Assembly (NCBI RefSeq): GCF_021729135.1
Contig: NZ_JAJTWW010000001.1
Span: 434,001 to 498,000 of the forward strand
From: Brevibacterium daeguense
Lineage (GTDB): Bacteria > Actinomycetota > Actinomycetes > Actinomycetales > Brevibacteriaceae
Length of the DNA stretch: 64,000 nt
Direction: 5' to 3'
Part shown: piece by piece, positions 16,677 through 23,869 of the stretch
Layout of the letters: each line of letters opens with the position of its first letter
Position numbering within the stretch: the stretch's first letter is position 1
Program-made: the position numbers and the translations under genes
Notes under the pieces: model-generated
Database searches by the model: none
Told to the model about the DNA's origin: nothing
The model's input: only the letters and a program-made list of their open reading frames with translations

Positions 16677-17387
16677 ATGGTGGTGTCCTCACAGGACCTG
16701 CATGATCTCAACGAGCGTCTCGGGGTGGATATCGACCCCGAGACGCTTCGTCTTGCCCTGACCCACCGCAGCTACGCCTTCGAGCACGGGGGGATCCCGA
16801 CGAACGAGCGGCTCGAGTTCCTCGGTGACGCTGTGCTTCAACTGGTGGCCACGGAGTCTCTTTACATCGACAATCCGGAGCTTCCGGAGGGCCGGCTCGC
16901 CAAGATGCGCTCAGCAGTGGTCAATACGCGTGCGCTGGCCTCGGTGGCGCGACGGCTCGGCGTCGGCGGATTCCTGCTGCTCGGCAAGGGCGAGGAGCTG
17001 ACTGGGGGTCGGGACAAGGACTCCATCCTGGCCGACTCGGTCGAATCGCTCATCGGCGCCGCCTACGTCAGCTGCGGTCGCCAGCCTGCATTCGACCTCG
17101 TCCAGCGGCTCGTCGGCGGGATGCTGGCCGAAGCGGTCACCCTCGGTGCCGGAATGGACTACAAGACGACCCTGCAGGAGGCGGCCGCCGACCTGGAACT
17201 CGGTTCCGTCTCCTATGTGCTCGAATCACGAGGACCGGATCACGCGCGCGTCTTCACCGCTACCGCAGTCGTCGGCGGCACGGCCTGGGGGACGGGCGAA
17301 GGAAGCTCGAAGAAGAGCGCGGAGGCGCAGGCGGCGGAGTCCGCGGTCCAGACCATCCGGCAGCAGCATCCGGAATACCAGCGCTGA
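16677..17387 (+). CDS. rnc: Ribonuclease III
   Basis: 236 residues. The signature NERLEFLGDAVLQLV holds catalytic acidic residues, and the second acidic cluster is DSVESLIGAAY. The C-terminal double-stranded RNA binding domain starts near residue 160 (DYKTTLQEAAADL). It processes rRNA precursors and structured mRNAs. The ATG used lies just after the rpmF stop; adjacent in-frame GTG codons are alternatives. Followed by mutM after three bases. Confidence 0.95.
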   Translation: MVVSSQDLHDLNERLGVDIDPETLRLALTHRSYAFEHGGIPTNERLEFLGDAVLQLVATESLYIDNPELPEGRLAKMRSAVVNTRALASVARRLGVGGFLLLGKGEELTGGRDKDSILADSVESLIGAAYVSCGRQPAFDLVQRLVGGMLAEAVTLGAGMDYKTTLQEAAADLELGSVSYVLESRGPDHARVFTATAVVGGTAWGTGEGSSKKSAEAQAAESAVQTIRQQHPEYQR

Positions 17388-17390
17388 GCA

Positions 17391-18329
17391 GTGCCCGAAC
17401 TCCCTGAGGTCGAAAGCGTCCGCCGTGGTATCCAGGCGTGGGCGCAGGGCGCCCGAGTGGACCGCGTGCGCATTCTGGACCCCCGCATCCTCGGCACCAC
17501 CTCGAACCGGCTGATCGCCCCCGAGGCGCCCGCCCGGCTCACCGCCGAGCTGACCGGCCGCGAGCTCGCATCCGTGGAGCGCCGCGGCAAGTTCATGTGG
17601 CTGCCCCTTCGCCACTGTTCCGATGACACTGCTTCCGGGTCGGCGGGAGGGGACGCGGTGGCCGAACCGTCGCCGGCCCGCGCGCTGTCGGTGCACCTGG
17701 GCATGAGCGGACAGTTCCGCGTGCACGAGTCAACTGACCCGATGCACCGGCACACCCGGGCGATCCTGGGCCTCGAGCGAGCAGGCCGGGAGCGGCTGGA
17801 GCTGCGATTCGTCGATCAGCGCATCTTCGGCCACCTCGGCGTCGACGATCTCGTCGACTCCCACGGCGCTTCGGTCCCCCGTTCGGTGTCCCATATCGCG
17901 CTCGACCCGCTCGATCCGCTGTACGACCCGGAGCGCACTGCCCGCCGCATCCAGGCGAAGCGGACCGGCATGAAGTCGGCGCTGCTGGACCAGACGGTGA
18001 TCAGCGGGATCGGCAATATCTATGCAGACGAGGCGCTGTTCGCCGCCCGTGTCCATCCACTCGCGCCGACGCAGACGACCAGGATCTCCCGGATCCGGAC
18101 AGTGCTGGCGAAGGCCGAGGCAGTGATGCGGGACTCCCTGGCCCAGGGCGGGACGAGCTTCGATGCGCTCTACGTCCATGTCAATGGCGAATCCGGCTAT
18201 TTCGAGCGAAGTCTGCAGGTCTACGGGCGCGGCGGCTTGCCCTGCAACCGCTGCGAGACCCCGATCGTACGCGAGCGGTTCATGAACCGCTCGAGCCACT
18301 TCTGCCCGGTCTGCCAGCGAAAACCGTAG
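17391..18329 (+). CDS. mutM: Formamidopyrimidine-DNA glycosylase
   Basis: 312 residues. Removes oxidised purines from DNA. The mature N-terminus PELPEVE gives catalytic Pro1 and Glu2 after Met removal. The C-terminal zinc finger has Cys285, Cys288, Cys305 and Cys308. It is longer than most family members because of a Ser/Gly/Ala-rich insert at about residues 78-98 in the N-terminal domain. GTG start three bases after rnc. Confidence 0.95.
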   Translation: MPELPEVESVRRGIQAWAQGARVDRVRILDPRILGTTSNRLIAPEAPARLTAELTGRELASVERRGKFMWLPLRHCSDDTASGSAGGDAVAEPSPARALSVHLGMSGQFRVHESTDPMHRHTRAILGLERAGRERLELRFVDQRIFGHLGVDDLVDSHGASVPRSVSHIALDPLDPLYDPERTARRIQAKRTGMKSALLDQTVISGIGNIYADEALFAARVHPLAPTQTTRISRIRTVLAKAEAVMRDSLAQGGTSFDALYVHVNGESGYFERSLQVYGRGGLPCNRCETPIVRERFMNRSSHFCPVCQRKP

Positions 18330-18334
18330 CTGAG

Positions 18335-18358
18335 CCGCGGCGCCGAGCGGCGCGGCGG
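18335..18358 (+). terminator. Possible terminator after mutM
   Basis: GC-only hairpin (outer CCGC/GCGG, inner GCGCCG/CGGCGC, one mismatch) right after the mutM stop. There is no T-tract, so the call is weak. Confidence 0.3.
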
Positions 18359-18426
18359 ACGCCACTGATCCCTCGGATACAGTAAAGAATGACAGCAGCA
18401 ATACCAGCCGAAAGGTGCCTGGCCCG

Positions 18427-19200
18427 ATGGCAAGACTCGCCTACTCGATCATCAACGACGCCGATCCCGCGGCCCCCGTCCTCATACTCGGCCCCTCCCT
18501 CGGAACCACCTACGCTCTCTGGGCGGCTGCGGCTTATCGCCTTGCCGACGACTTCCGGATCGTCGCCTTCGACCTGCCCGGCCACGGCAGGAGCCCCCGG
18601 ATCCCGGACGTGACGATCGACCGGATCGCTGATTCCGTCCTGGAGATCGCCGACGAACTCGGCGCGGAGAGCTTCTTCTACGCCGGCATTTCGATCTCCG
18701 GAGGCCTTGCCCTGACCCTGGCGCTCAAGGCACCTGAGCGCGTCCGCGCGATCGGGGCGCTGTGCTGCGGAGCGAAGTTCGGCGATCCCGGCATGTGGAA
18801 GCAGCGCATTGCCGACGTGCGCTCCGGAGGCACGCGCTCTCTGGTACCCGCCACTGCCGATCGCTGGTTCGCCGCAGGGTTCGTCGACGAGGACAACGCC
18901 GCAGGCCCGATGGCCCTGGAGATGCTCGCCGGCACCGACGATGACGGCTACATCGACTGCTGCGAGGCTCTTGCGCAGTTCGACCTCGACAGCTCCATCG
19001 AATCGATCAAGGTGCCGACGCTGTTCCTCGCCGGGTCGCAGGACCCGTCGAACCCACCCGAGACGATGCGCGCGCTTCACGAGCGGGTGGACGGCTCCCA
19101 GTTCACGGTGGTCCCGGACTCCGCGCATCTGCCGGTGGTCGAGCACCCCGAACTGGTCGCGGACCGTCTCAAGACTTTCTTCAACTCCCACCTGGGGTGA
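18427..19200 (+). CDS. pcaD: 3-oxoadipate enol-lactonase
   Basis: 257 residues, alpha/beta hydrolase. It opens 3-oxoadipate enol-lactone to 3-oxoadipate, the last of the four steps encoded here. Triad candidates are Ser89 (in GISIS, where the usual fifth-position Gly is Ser), Asp206 and His234. The PGHGRS loop is intact. I chose the ATG with AAAGG about 11 bases upstream rather than the earlier GTG at 18415. It is convergent with catA, and a strong shared terminator separates them. Called catD in some genomes. Confidence 0.85.
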   Translation: MARLAYSIINDADPAAPVLILGPSLGTTYALWAAAAYRLADDFRIVAFDLPGHGRSPRIPDVTIDRIADSVLEIADELGAESFFYAGISISGGLALTLALKAPERVRAIGALCCGAKFGDPGMWKQRIADVRSGGTRSLVPATADRWFAAGFVDEDNAAGPMALEMLAGTDDDGYIDCCEALAQFDLDSSIESIKVPTLFLAGSQDPSNPPETMRALHERVDGSQFTVVPDSAHLPVVEHPELVADRLKTFFNSHLG

Positions 19201-19243
19201 GAGCTCCGGCCTGCCGGCCGGAGAGCTGCCGGAGCAGGATGAA

Positions 19244-19300
19244 CCGACGGCGAAGGCCGGGTCTCCTGCGCGGAGCAGGAGACCCGGCCTCGGCCGTCGG
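19244..19300. terminator. Bidirectional terminator between pcaD and catA
   Basis: Nested perfect stems: outer CCGACGGC (19244-19251) with GCCGTCGG (19293-19300), and inner 14-bp arms 19255-19268 and 19276-19289 around a 7-base loop. It lies in the 111-bp gap between convergent genes and can serve both. Confidence 0.8.
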
Positions 19301-19311
19301 TGCTGGATGCG

Positions 19312-20154
19312 TCAGCGCACCGGGTCGAGGACGAAGTCGTAGTTCGTCCGCTGTGTACCGTCCTCGGTCTCCTCGATGTCCAGGAGGAGCTCCGGCTTGA
19401 CGGCGCCGGCGATGTCGTCGTCGTTGTGCTCGTCACCCGGAAAGTAGAGCTGCGCGGTCAGCAGCTCGTGTCCTGGTGCCGACACCTTCACGTGCAGGTG
19501 AGCTGGGCGCCACGCGTGCCAGCCGGCGGCGGCGATGAGCTGGCCGCAGGCACCGTCGGTGGGAATCTGGTACGGAGCGGGCCGCATCGTGTCGATCTGG
19601 TAGCGACCTTCGTCGTCGACGAGGAATGCGCCGCGGAGATTCCATTCCGGGATATCCGGTGCGAACTGCGAATAGAACCCGTCCTCGTCGGCATGCCAGA
19701 GTTCGACCCTGGCGTCGGTCAGCGGGGTGCCGTTCACGCTGCTGACCTGACCTTCGAAACGCAGGGGGATGCCCTTCTCATCGGGTCTCATCGGGATTCT
19801 CGCGGGGGACCGGTGCTCCGGGGCATCCGGGACGTAGTACGGTCCTTCGATCGTGCCCTTGCTGCCCTCGCGATGGGAGGTGGCGACCTCCTCGACGCTG
19901 TGCTCCAGGAAGACATCGAGGAAGAGCGGCCATTCGCCGTCCTCGCCGACCTTGATGAGCCAGGCCTTGAGTGCGTTGAATTCGTCGTAGGTCACCCGGT
20001 CTTCGAGCACGATGTCGTTGGCGGCCTTGATGAGCTTCCCCGCCAGGCTGCTCACCCTCTCCTGCGAAGCCTCGACATGGGCCAGCTTGCCGGATTCGCG
20101 GAAGCGGTCCGTTGCGGCGTTGCCGGATGCAGCTGCGGTGGCTTCAGTGGTCAT
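19312..20154 (-). CDS. catA: Catechol 1,2-dioxygenase
   Basis: 280 residues. Non-haem Fe(III) intradiol enzyme that cleaves catechol to cis,cis-muconate. Iron ligands by position are Tyr161, Tyr195 (in APYQIPTDG), His219 and His221 (in RPAHLH). The N-terminal helical dimerisation domain of about 100 residues and the GPYY motif (104-107) are typical. I chose the ATG at 20154 because AAGGAG lies eight bases upstream. It is last in the catR-catB-catC-catA series, after a 150-bp gap that holds a LysR-type site, so it probably also has its own promoter. Confidence 0.95.
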   Translation of the reverse strand: MTTEATAAASGNAATDRFRESGKLAHVEASQERVSSLAGKLIKAANDIVLEDRVTYDEFNALKAWLIKVGEDGEWPLFLDVFLEHSVEEVATSHREGSKGTIEGPYYVPDAPEHRSPARIPMRPDEKGIPLRFEGQVSSVNGTPLTDARVELWHADEDGFYSQFAPDIPEWNLRGAFLVDDEGRYQIDTMRPAPYQIPTDGACGQLIAAAGWHAWRPAHLHVKVSAPGHELLTAQLYFPGDEHNDDDIAGAVKPELLLDIEETEDGTQRTNYDFVLDPVR

Positions 20155-20226
20155 CAGAGAACTCCTTCGTTCGAGCCGTCCCGGCCGGGACGGTGCCATT
20201 GATGTCATTCACCGTAGTGAGGGAAA

Positions 20227-20274
20227 TCCACTGCGTGAAATATGCGTTCTGCTCGTATTCATCTCTGGAGAATA
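20227..20274 (-). promoter_or_regulatory. LysR-type (T-N11-A) site and shared motif upstream of catA
   Basis: TATTC (20256-20260), nine bases, GAATA (20270-20274) form a dyad of the T-N11-A kind bound by LysR regulators. A third half-site ATTC follows at 20278-20281. TCCACTG-N2-TGAAATAT at 20227-20243 nearly repeats upstream of catR. The region is AT-rich against its GC-rich surroundings. CatR binding is inferred. Confidence 0.55.
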
Positions 20275-20304
20275 TAAATTCGTATGACAGGCCCTGGGCA
20301 GCAG

Positions 20305-20583
20305 TCAGCTGATGGAGTTGGGGTGTTTGGCCAGGGGGGTGACCTTGATCTTCATGTAGGGGAACATCGGGAAGCCGCTGAGGACCTCGTGCAGGGTGTC
20401 GTTGTCCGGGACGTCGAACAGGCAGTGGTTCGCATACTCCCCGACTATGCGCCAGATCCCGACAATCGTTCCCTCCCTTTGGAGGTTGCCGGAGTACTCC
20501 TTCTCCCGGGCCTGGAAGTCCGCGATCTGCGCCGCGCTGAGGTGGGGAGGGAAGGCGACGTCCATGCGCGTCATGTACAGCAT
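20305..20583 (-). CDS. catC: Muconolactone delta-isomerase
   Basis: 92 residues, the normal size. Converts muconolactone to 3-oxoadipate enol-lactone. The N-terminus MLYMTRMDVAFP and the later GIWRIVGEYANHCLFDV match the family. ATG at 20583 with AAAGGAA upstream. It follows catB by 44 bases on the same strand and shares its transcript. Confidence 0.93.
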   Translation of the reverse strand: MLYMTRMDVAFPPHLSAAQIADFQAREKEYSGNLQREGTIVGIWRIVGEYANHCLFDVPDNDTLHEVLSGFPMFPYMKIKVTPLAKHPNSIS

Positions 20584-20627
20584 TGTGTTCCTTTCGGGTG
20601 TTGGTCCGGCTTCAAAGCTCGTCCGGC

Positions 20628-21731
20628 TCACCTGTCCTGGCGGTAGCGGGCCAGCTTCTCCTCGTCGATCTCCGCGCCGACGCCGGGCGCGTCGCGGACG
20701 GAAACCCGGCCGTCGACGATCGAGATCGGCTCGGCCAGCAGGTCATCGGCCATGTCGAGGAAGTTCGAGAGTTCTCCTGCTCGGCGGCCCGTCGCCTCGT
20801 GCGCCGCGCCGAACGCGACGGTGGCCAGCGTCCCCACCTGGGTGTCGATCTGGTTGCCCATGGTCACGTCGACTCCGAGTCCCGTGCACAGGCCGAGAAT
20901 CTCTCGAGCTTCGGTGAAGCCGCTGCGCGCGGTCTTGATGCAGATCGCGTTGCAGCCGCCGGAGAGGAGCTCGCGAGATGCATCGCCGGCGGTGGGCACG
21001 GACTCATCGCCGACCACCGGGATGGGGGACTTCTCCACCAGGCGCCGCCGGCTCATGGCCTCGTGGGCATCGCACGGCTCCTCCAGAAGGGTGAGCCCGA
21101 GGCCGTCAGTGGCTCGCAGCACCTCCCACGCTTCGTTCGCTGTCCACCCCCGGTTGGCGTCCAGATAGAGCTCCGCCTCATCACCGAGGCCCTCGCGCAG
21201 GACGTGGCAGGCTTCGATGTCGAGGGCCAGCGGACGGCGGCCGACCTTGAGCTTGAAGGTGGTGATTCCATACTCCGCGCCGAATCGCTGCGCCTCGGCG
21301 AGAAGCTCCTGAGCGGGCCTGAAGCCGAGCATGTGGCTGACCCGCAGATGATCCCCGTAGCCGCCGAGCAGACGGTGCACGGGCTGGCCGAGGCTCTTGC
21401 CGATCGCATCCCACAAGGCGATGTCGAGAGCGCCTTTGGCGACCTGATTGTGGATCGTGCGCCCGAGCACGGCGTGGATGCGCTCACGGTCGAGGATGCC
21501 GAAGCCGACCACCTGTGGGGCGAACAGCCCGGTTATGACCTCCACGATCGACCGCTGGGTCTCCCCATAGGTGTAGGGCCGCGGTGGTGCATCGGCAACA
21601 CCGACCACTCCCTCGTCGGTGTGCACCCGGACGAGCACGTGGTCAGCGGTGTGCACCTCGCCCGATGCGAAGCGCAGGGGGTGGGTGTAGGGAATCGCGT
21701 AGGGGATCGCCTCGATGCGGGTGATGTTCAT
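20628..21731 (-). CDS. catB: Muconate cycloisomerase
   Basis: 367 residues, enolase superfamily. Cyclises cis,cis-muconate to muconolactone. Catalytic lysines Lys160 and Lys162 (in FKLKVG) and Lys266, with metal ligands Asp191, Glu217 and Asp242, fit the muconate-lactonising subgroup. The N-terminal capping domain is complete. Its ATG overlaps the catR stop by four bases, so regulator and enzyme are translated together. Chloromuconate activity cannot be excluded from sequence, but the catA/catC context favours plain muconate. Confidence 0.92.
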   Translation of the reverse strand: MNITRIEAIPYAIPYTHPLRFASGEVHTADHVLVRVHTDEGVVGVADAPPRPYTYGETQRSIVEVITGLFAPQVVGFGILDRERIHAVLGRTIHNQVAKGALDIALWDAIGKSLGQPVHRLLGGYGDHLRVSHMLGFRPAQELLAEAQRFGAEYGITTFKLKVGRRPLALDIEACHVLREGLGDEAELYLDANRGWTANEAWEVLRATDGLGLTLLEEPCDAHEAMSRRRLVEKSPIPVVGDESVPTAGDASRELLSGGCNAICIKTARSGFTEAREILGLCTGLGVDVTMGNQIDTQVGTLATVAFGAAHEATGRRAGELSNFLDMADDLLAEPISIVDGRVSVRDAPGVGAEIDEEKLARYRQDR

Positions 21732-22666
21732 GATCGCTCCTGAGCAGATGCGGGTCCGGAGTCGGCGACGTCCGGCAAGCTGCCGGACGGTCCGGGCTCG
21801 AGAATGTCGAACAGGGAGATGAATCTGCGAACCAGGGCGGTCTCGGCGGTCCGGCGCCAGGCGAGAGCGAGGTCCACCACAGGAGCACTGTCGAGGGGGC
21901 GGAAGACGACGCCCTGCACGGAGAAGCCGCGCTGGGTCATGGGCACCAGCGCGACGCCCATGCCGGCGGCGACGAATGCCAGCAGCGTGGAGGTCTCACC
22001 GGCCTCCTGCGCGATGTGCGGCCGGAAGCCGGTCCGGCGGGTTGCCTCGAAGGTCGCGGCGGCGACGGCGGAGCCCTGGGGATAGCACACGAACGGATCG
22101 TCGGCGAGGTCCGACAGCGCGATCGACGAACTGTCGGCCAGGGAGTGGTTGCCGGGCAGTGCGACCATCAGCTCGTCCTGTTCGAGCAGCTTCACCTCGA
22201 GGTCCTCGGAGCGGACCGGGGGGCGCAGCACCGCGACGTCGATGCGGCCGGTCTCCAGCGCCTCGGTGAGTTCCGGAGTCAGCATCTCTGCCTGCACGTG
22301 CATGTGCAGGCTCGGCATCCTGGTCCGAGCTGCCTGGACGATCTCGGGCATCAGCCGGTAGGCCGCCGAGCCGACGACACCGACGCGGACCACCCCTGCC
22401 GCGCCCTCGGCGACGAGGCGGACATCCTGGACCATGCGGTCGACCTCTGTCAGGAGCGCCTGAGCGCGCGTGAGCATGAGCTCGCCGGCCGGAGTGAGGT
22501 CCACCCGGCGGGTCGTCCGCTCGAGGAGCGCAGCGTCGAGCTCGTCCTCGAGCTGCTTGATCTGCTGGGACAGCGGCGGCTGTGCGACGTGGAGGCGGTC
22601 GGCGGCCCGGGAGAAGTGGCGCTCTTCGGCGACTGCGACGAAATAGCGCAGATGGCGAAGTTCCAT
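21728..22666 (-). CDS. catR: LysR-type regulator of the catechol genes
   Basis: 312 residues. N-terminal winged helix-turn-helix (MELRHLRYFVAVAEERHFSRAA) and C-terminal effector domain similar to CatR/BenM, which sense muconate. The start has GAGGAGG upstream. It is unusual in being the first gene of the operon on the same strand as catB, with an ATGA overlap; CatR genes are normally divergent from their targets. Autoregulation of the whole operon is therefore likely. Confidence 0.85.
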   Translation of the reverse strand: MELRHLRYFVAVAEERHFSRAADRLHVAQPPLSQQIKQLEDELDAALLERTTRRVDLTPAGELMLTRAQALLTEVDRMVQDVRLVAEGAAGVVRVGVVGSAAYRLMPEIVQAARTRMPSLHMHVQAEMLTPELTEALETGRIDVAVLRPPVRSEDLEVKLLEQDELMVALPGNHSLADSSSIALSDLADDPFVCYPQGSAVAAATFEATRRTGFRPHIAQEAGETSTLLAFVAAGMGVALVPMTQRGFSVQGVVFRPLDSAPVVDLALAWRRTAETALVRRFISLFDILEPGPSGSLPDVADSGPASAQERS

Positions 22667-22707
22667 GGCCCTCCTCGGTCCGGTTCCTGCCCCATCGTAG
22701 AGGCGAG

Positions 22708-22726
22708 TCCACTGGCCCTGAAATAT
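22708..22726 (-). promoter_or_regulatory. Motif upstream of catR repeated upstream of catA
   Basis: TCCACTG-N4-TGAAATAT, 42 bases before the catR start. The same two blocks with a 2-base spacer occur at 20227-20243 before catA. It is a possible shared promoter or regulator site. Confidence 0.4.
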
Positions 22727-22856
22727 CGATCCCGGCGGCATTGAGATGTGCGGAGTCTGAATCCCTCGACGCGCAGCCATCGGCCGGGACTCCACGAAGC
22801 CGGCGCTCTTCGCTCCTCGATCGAGCCACGCCGACAGGATCAGCCAGTGGGGCCGA

Positions 22857-23504
22857 TCAACGGGCGCCCTCCGGCCGGTGGGTGTGCAGCGTCAGAGCCT
22901 GGCGCTTGACGTGCACAGTGAGGTACTTCAGGCCGTCCTGGCCGGCGGTGAACTGCCGCTCGGATCGGCGGGGCATCCACAGCAGGTCGCCGGGCTGCAG
23001 CTCCAGCTCCTCCGCCTCCGTGGACAGTGTCCCCGAGCCGGTCAGGACGTGGATGAGCACATCGTTGTCCGGGCCGCGGTGGGCGTCGATCCGTCCCTCG
23101 GGAGGCAATGCGATGATGTTCGAGTCGAGGTCCCGACCGCGGGCCTGCAGCTTCCAGACTGCCCCGGTGAAGTCCGGTTCGATCTCTGCGGCGCTGACGC
23201 GTCGGGTGTTGACGAGGATCCGCGGCAGGGACGTGCTGGTGGTCTTGGTGATGCGAAACCGCCAGACGCTCTCCGCCCGGCCGAGCTCCTCCCTCGCGTA
23301 GGCACCGGACAGGTCGGCCTCGAGCTCCTGCCAGAGATGCTCGGGGTCATGATCGTTGACCAGTACGAATGAGCCGCCCGCCGGGAGCTCGTCGAGTGTG
23401 CGGAAGACTTGCGGATGGCGCTGAGGCCTGGGCAGCTGCCTCAGGTCCAGGACGGTCTCCTCGGCGGCGGTCTCGGGGACAGTGCGGTGGTCGTCGGCGG
23501 TCAC
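22857..23504 (-). CDS. DUF2249-cupin fusion protein
   Basis: 215 residues. Residues 15-90 look like DUF2249 (LDLRQLPRPQRH, then GGSFVLVNDHDPEHLW), a domain often met in nitrogen-oxide and hemerythrin settings. The second half is a cupin (GRIDAHRG...DNDVLIHVLTGSGTL then LQPGDLLWMPR). The first His of the cupin metal site is present. GTG start chosen for AAGGGAG six bases upstream; a TTG at 23519 is possible. It lies 190 bases upstream of catR on the same strand. Function unknown; perhaps a metal-bound sensor or oxygenase-like protein. Confidence 0.7.
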   Translation of the reverse strand: MTADDHRTVPETAAEETVLDLRQLPRPQRHPQVFRTLDELPAGGSFVLVNDHDPEHLWQELEADLSGAYAREELGRAESVWRFRITKTTSTSLPRILVNTRRVSAAEIEPDFTGAVWKLQARGRDLDSNIIALPPEGRIDAHRGPDNDVLIHVLTGSGTLSTEAEELELQPGDLLWMPRRSERQFTAGQDGLKYLTVHVKRQALTLHTHRPEGAR

Positions 23505-23673
23505 GGCGGCTCCCTTCAAAGGTCTTCAGTGGTCTTCCGCAAGCGGGATGTCGGGTGGACGTTCGTGGTCACCACACTGGCTGCAAACCTGATCGGCGTC
23601 CAGGGGTGATTTCCGCGGCGGCCTTTGTCCGAGACGATTCTTCAAGGCGTGCAGAAACCAGGTTAGTCCGACC

Positions 23674-23860
23674 CAAGTCGATGCCGGGGCGATGGCTGCC
23701 GATGCCGTCGCAGCCTTGGCCTCGGGCCGGCGCTATGACCGGATCGGGCTCAAGGTCCTCTTCGCCCTCCCATTCCTGGCCGCGGCGATCCCGTGGCTTG
23801 ATTCCAGCGATTACGGCGCCGACGGTAGCAGGTGTGCTTCTCTGGGGCGCTGCCATGGGC
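23674..23860 (+). pseudogene. Decayed fragment of an MFS transporter
   Basis: From about 23674 one frame reads like an MFS membrane segment and loop (AADAVAALASGRRYDRIGL then VLFALPFLAAAIPW). The homology continues in another frame at 23822-23860 (TVAGVLLWGAAMG), so there is a frameshift near 23810-23820. No N- or C-terminal remainder is visible. It ends ten bases before the stop of the metal ATPase, suggesting that arrival of the ATPase-regulator pair destroyed the gene. The rest of 23505-23870 holds only a GGTCTTC direct repeat (23521-23527 and 23531-23537). Confidence 0.65.
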
Positions 23861-23869
23861 TGCCCGGGG

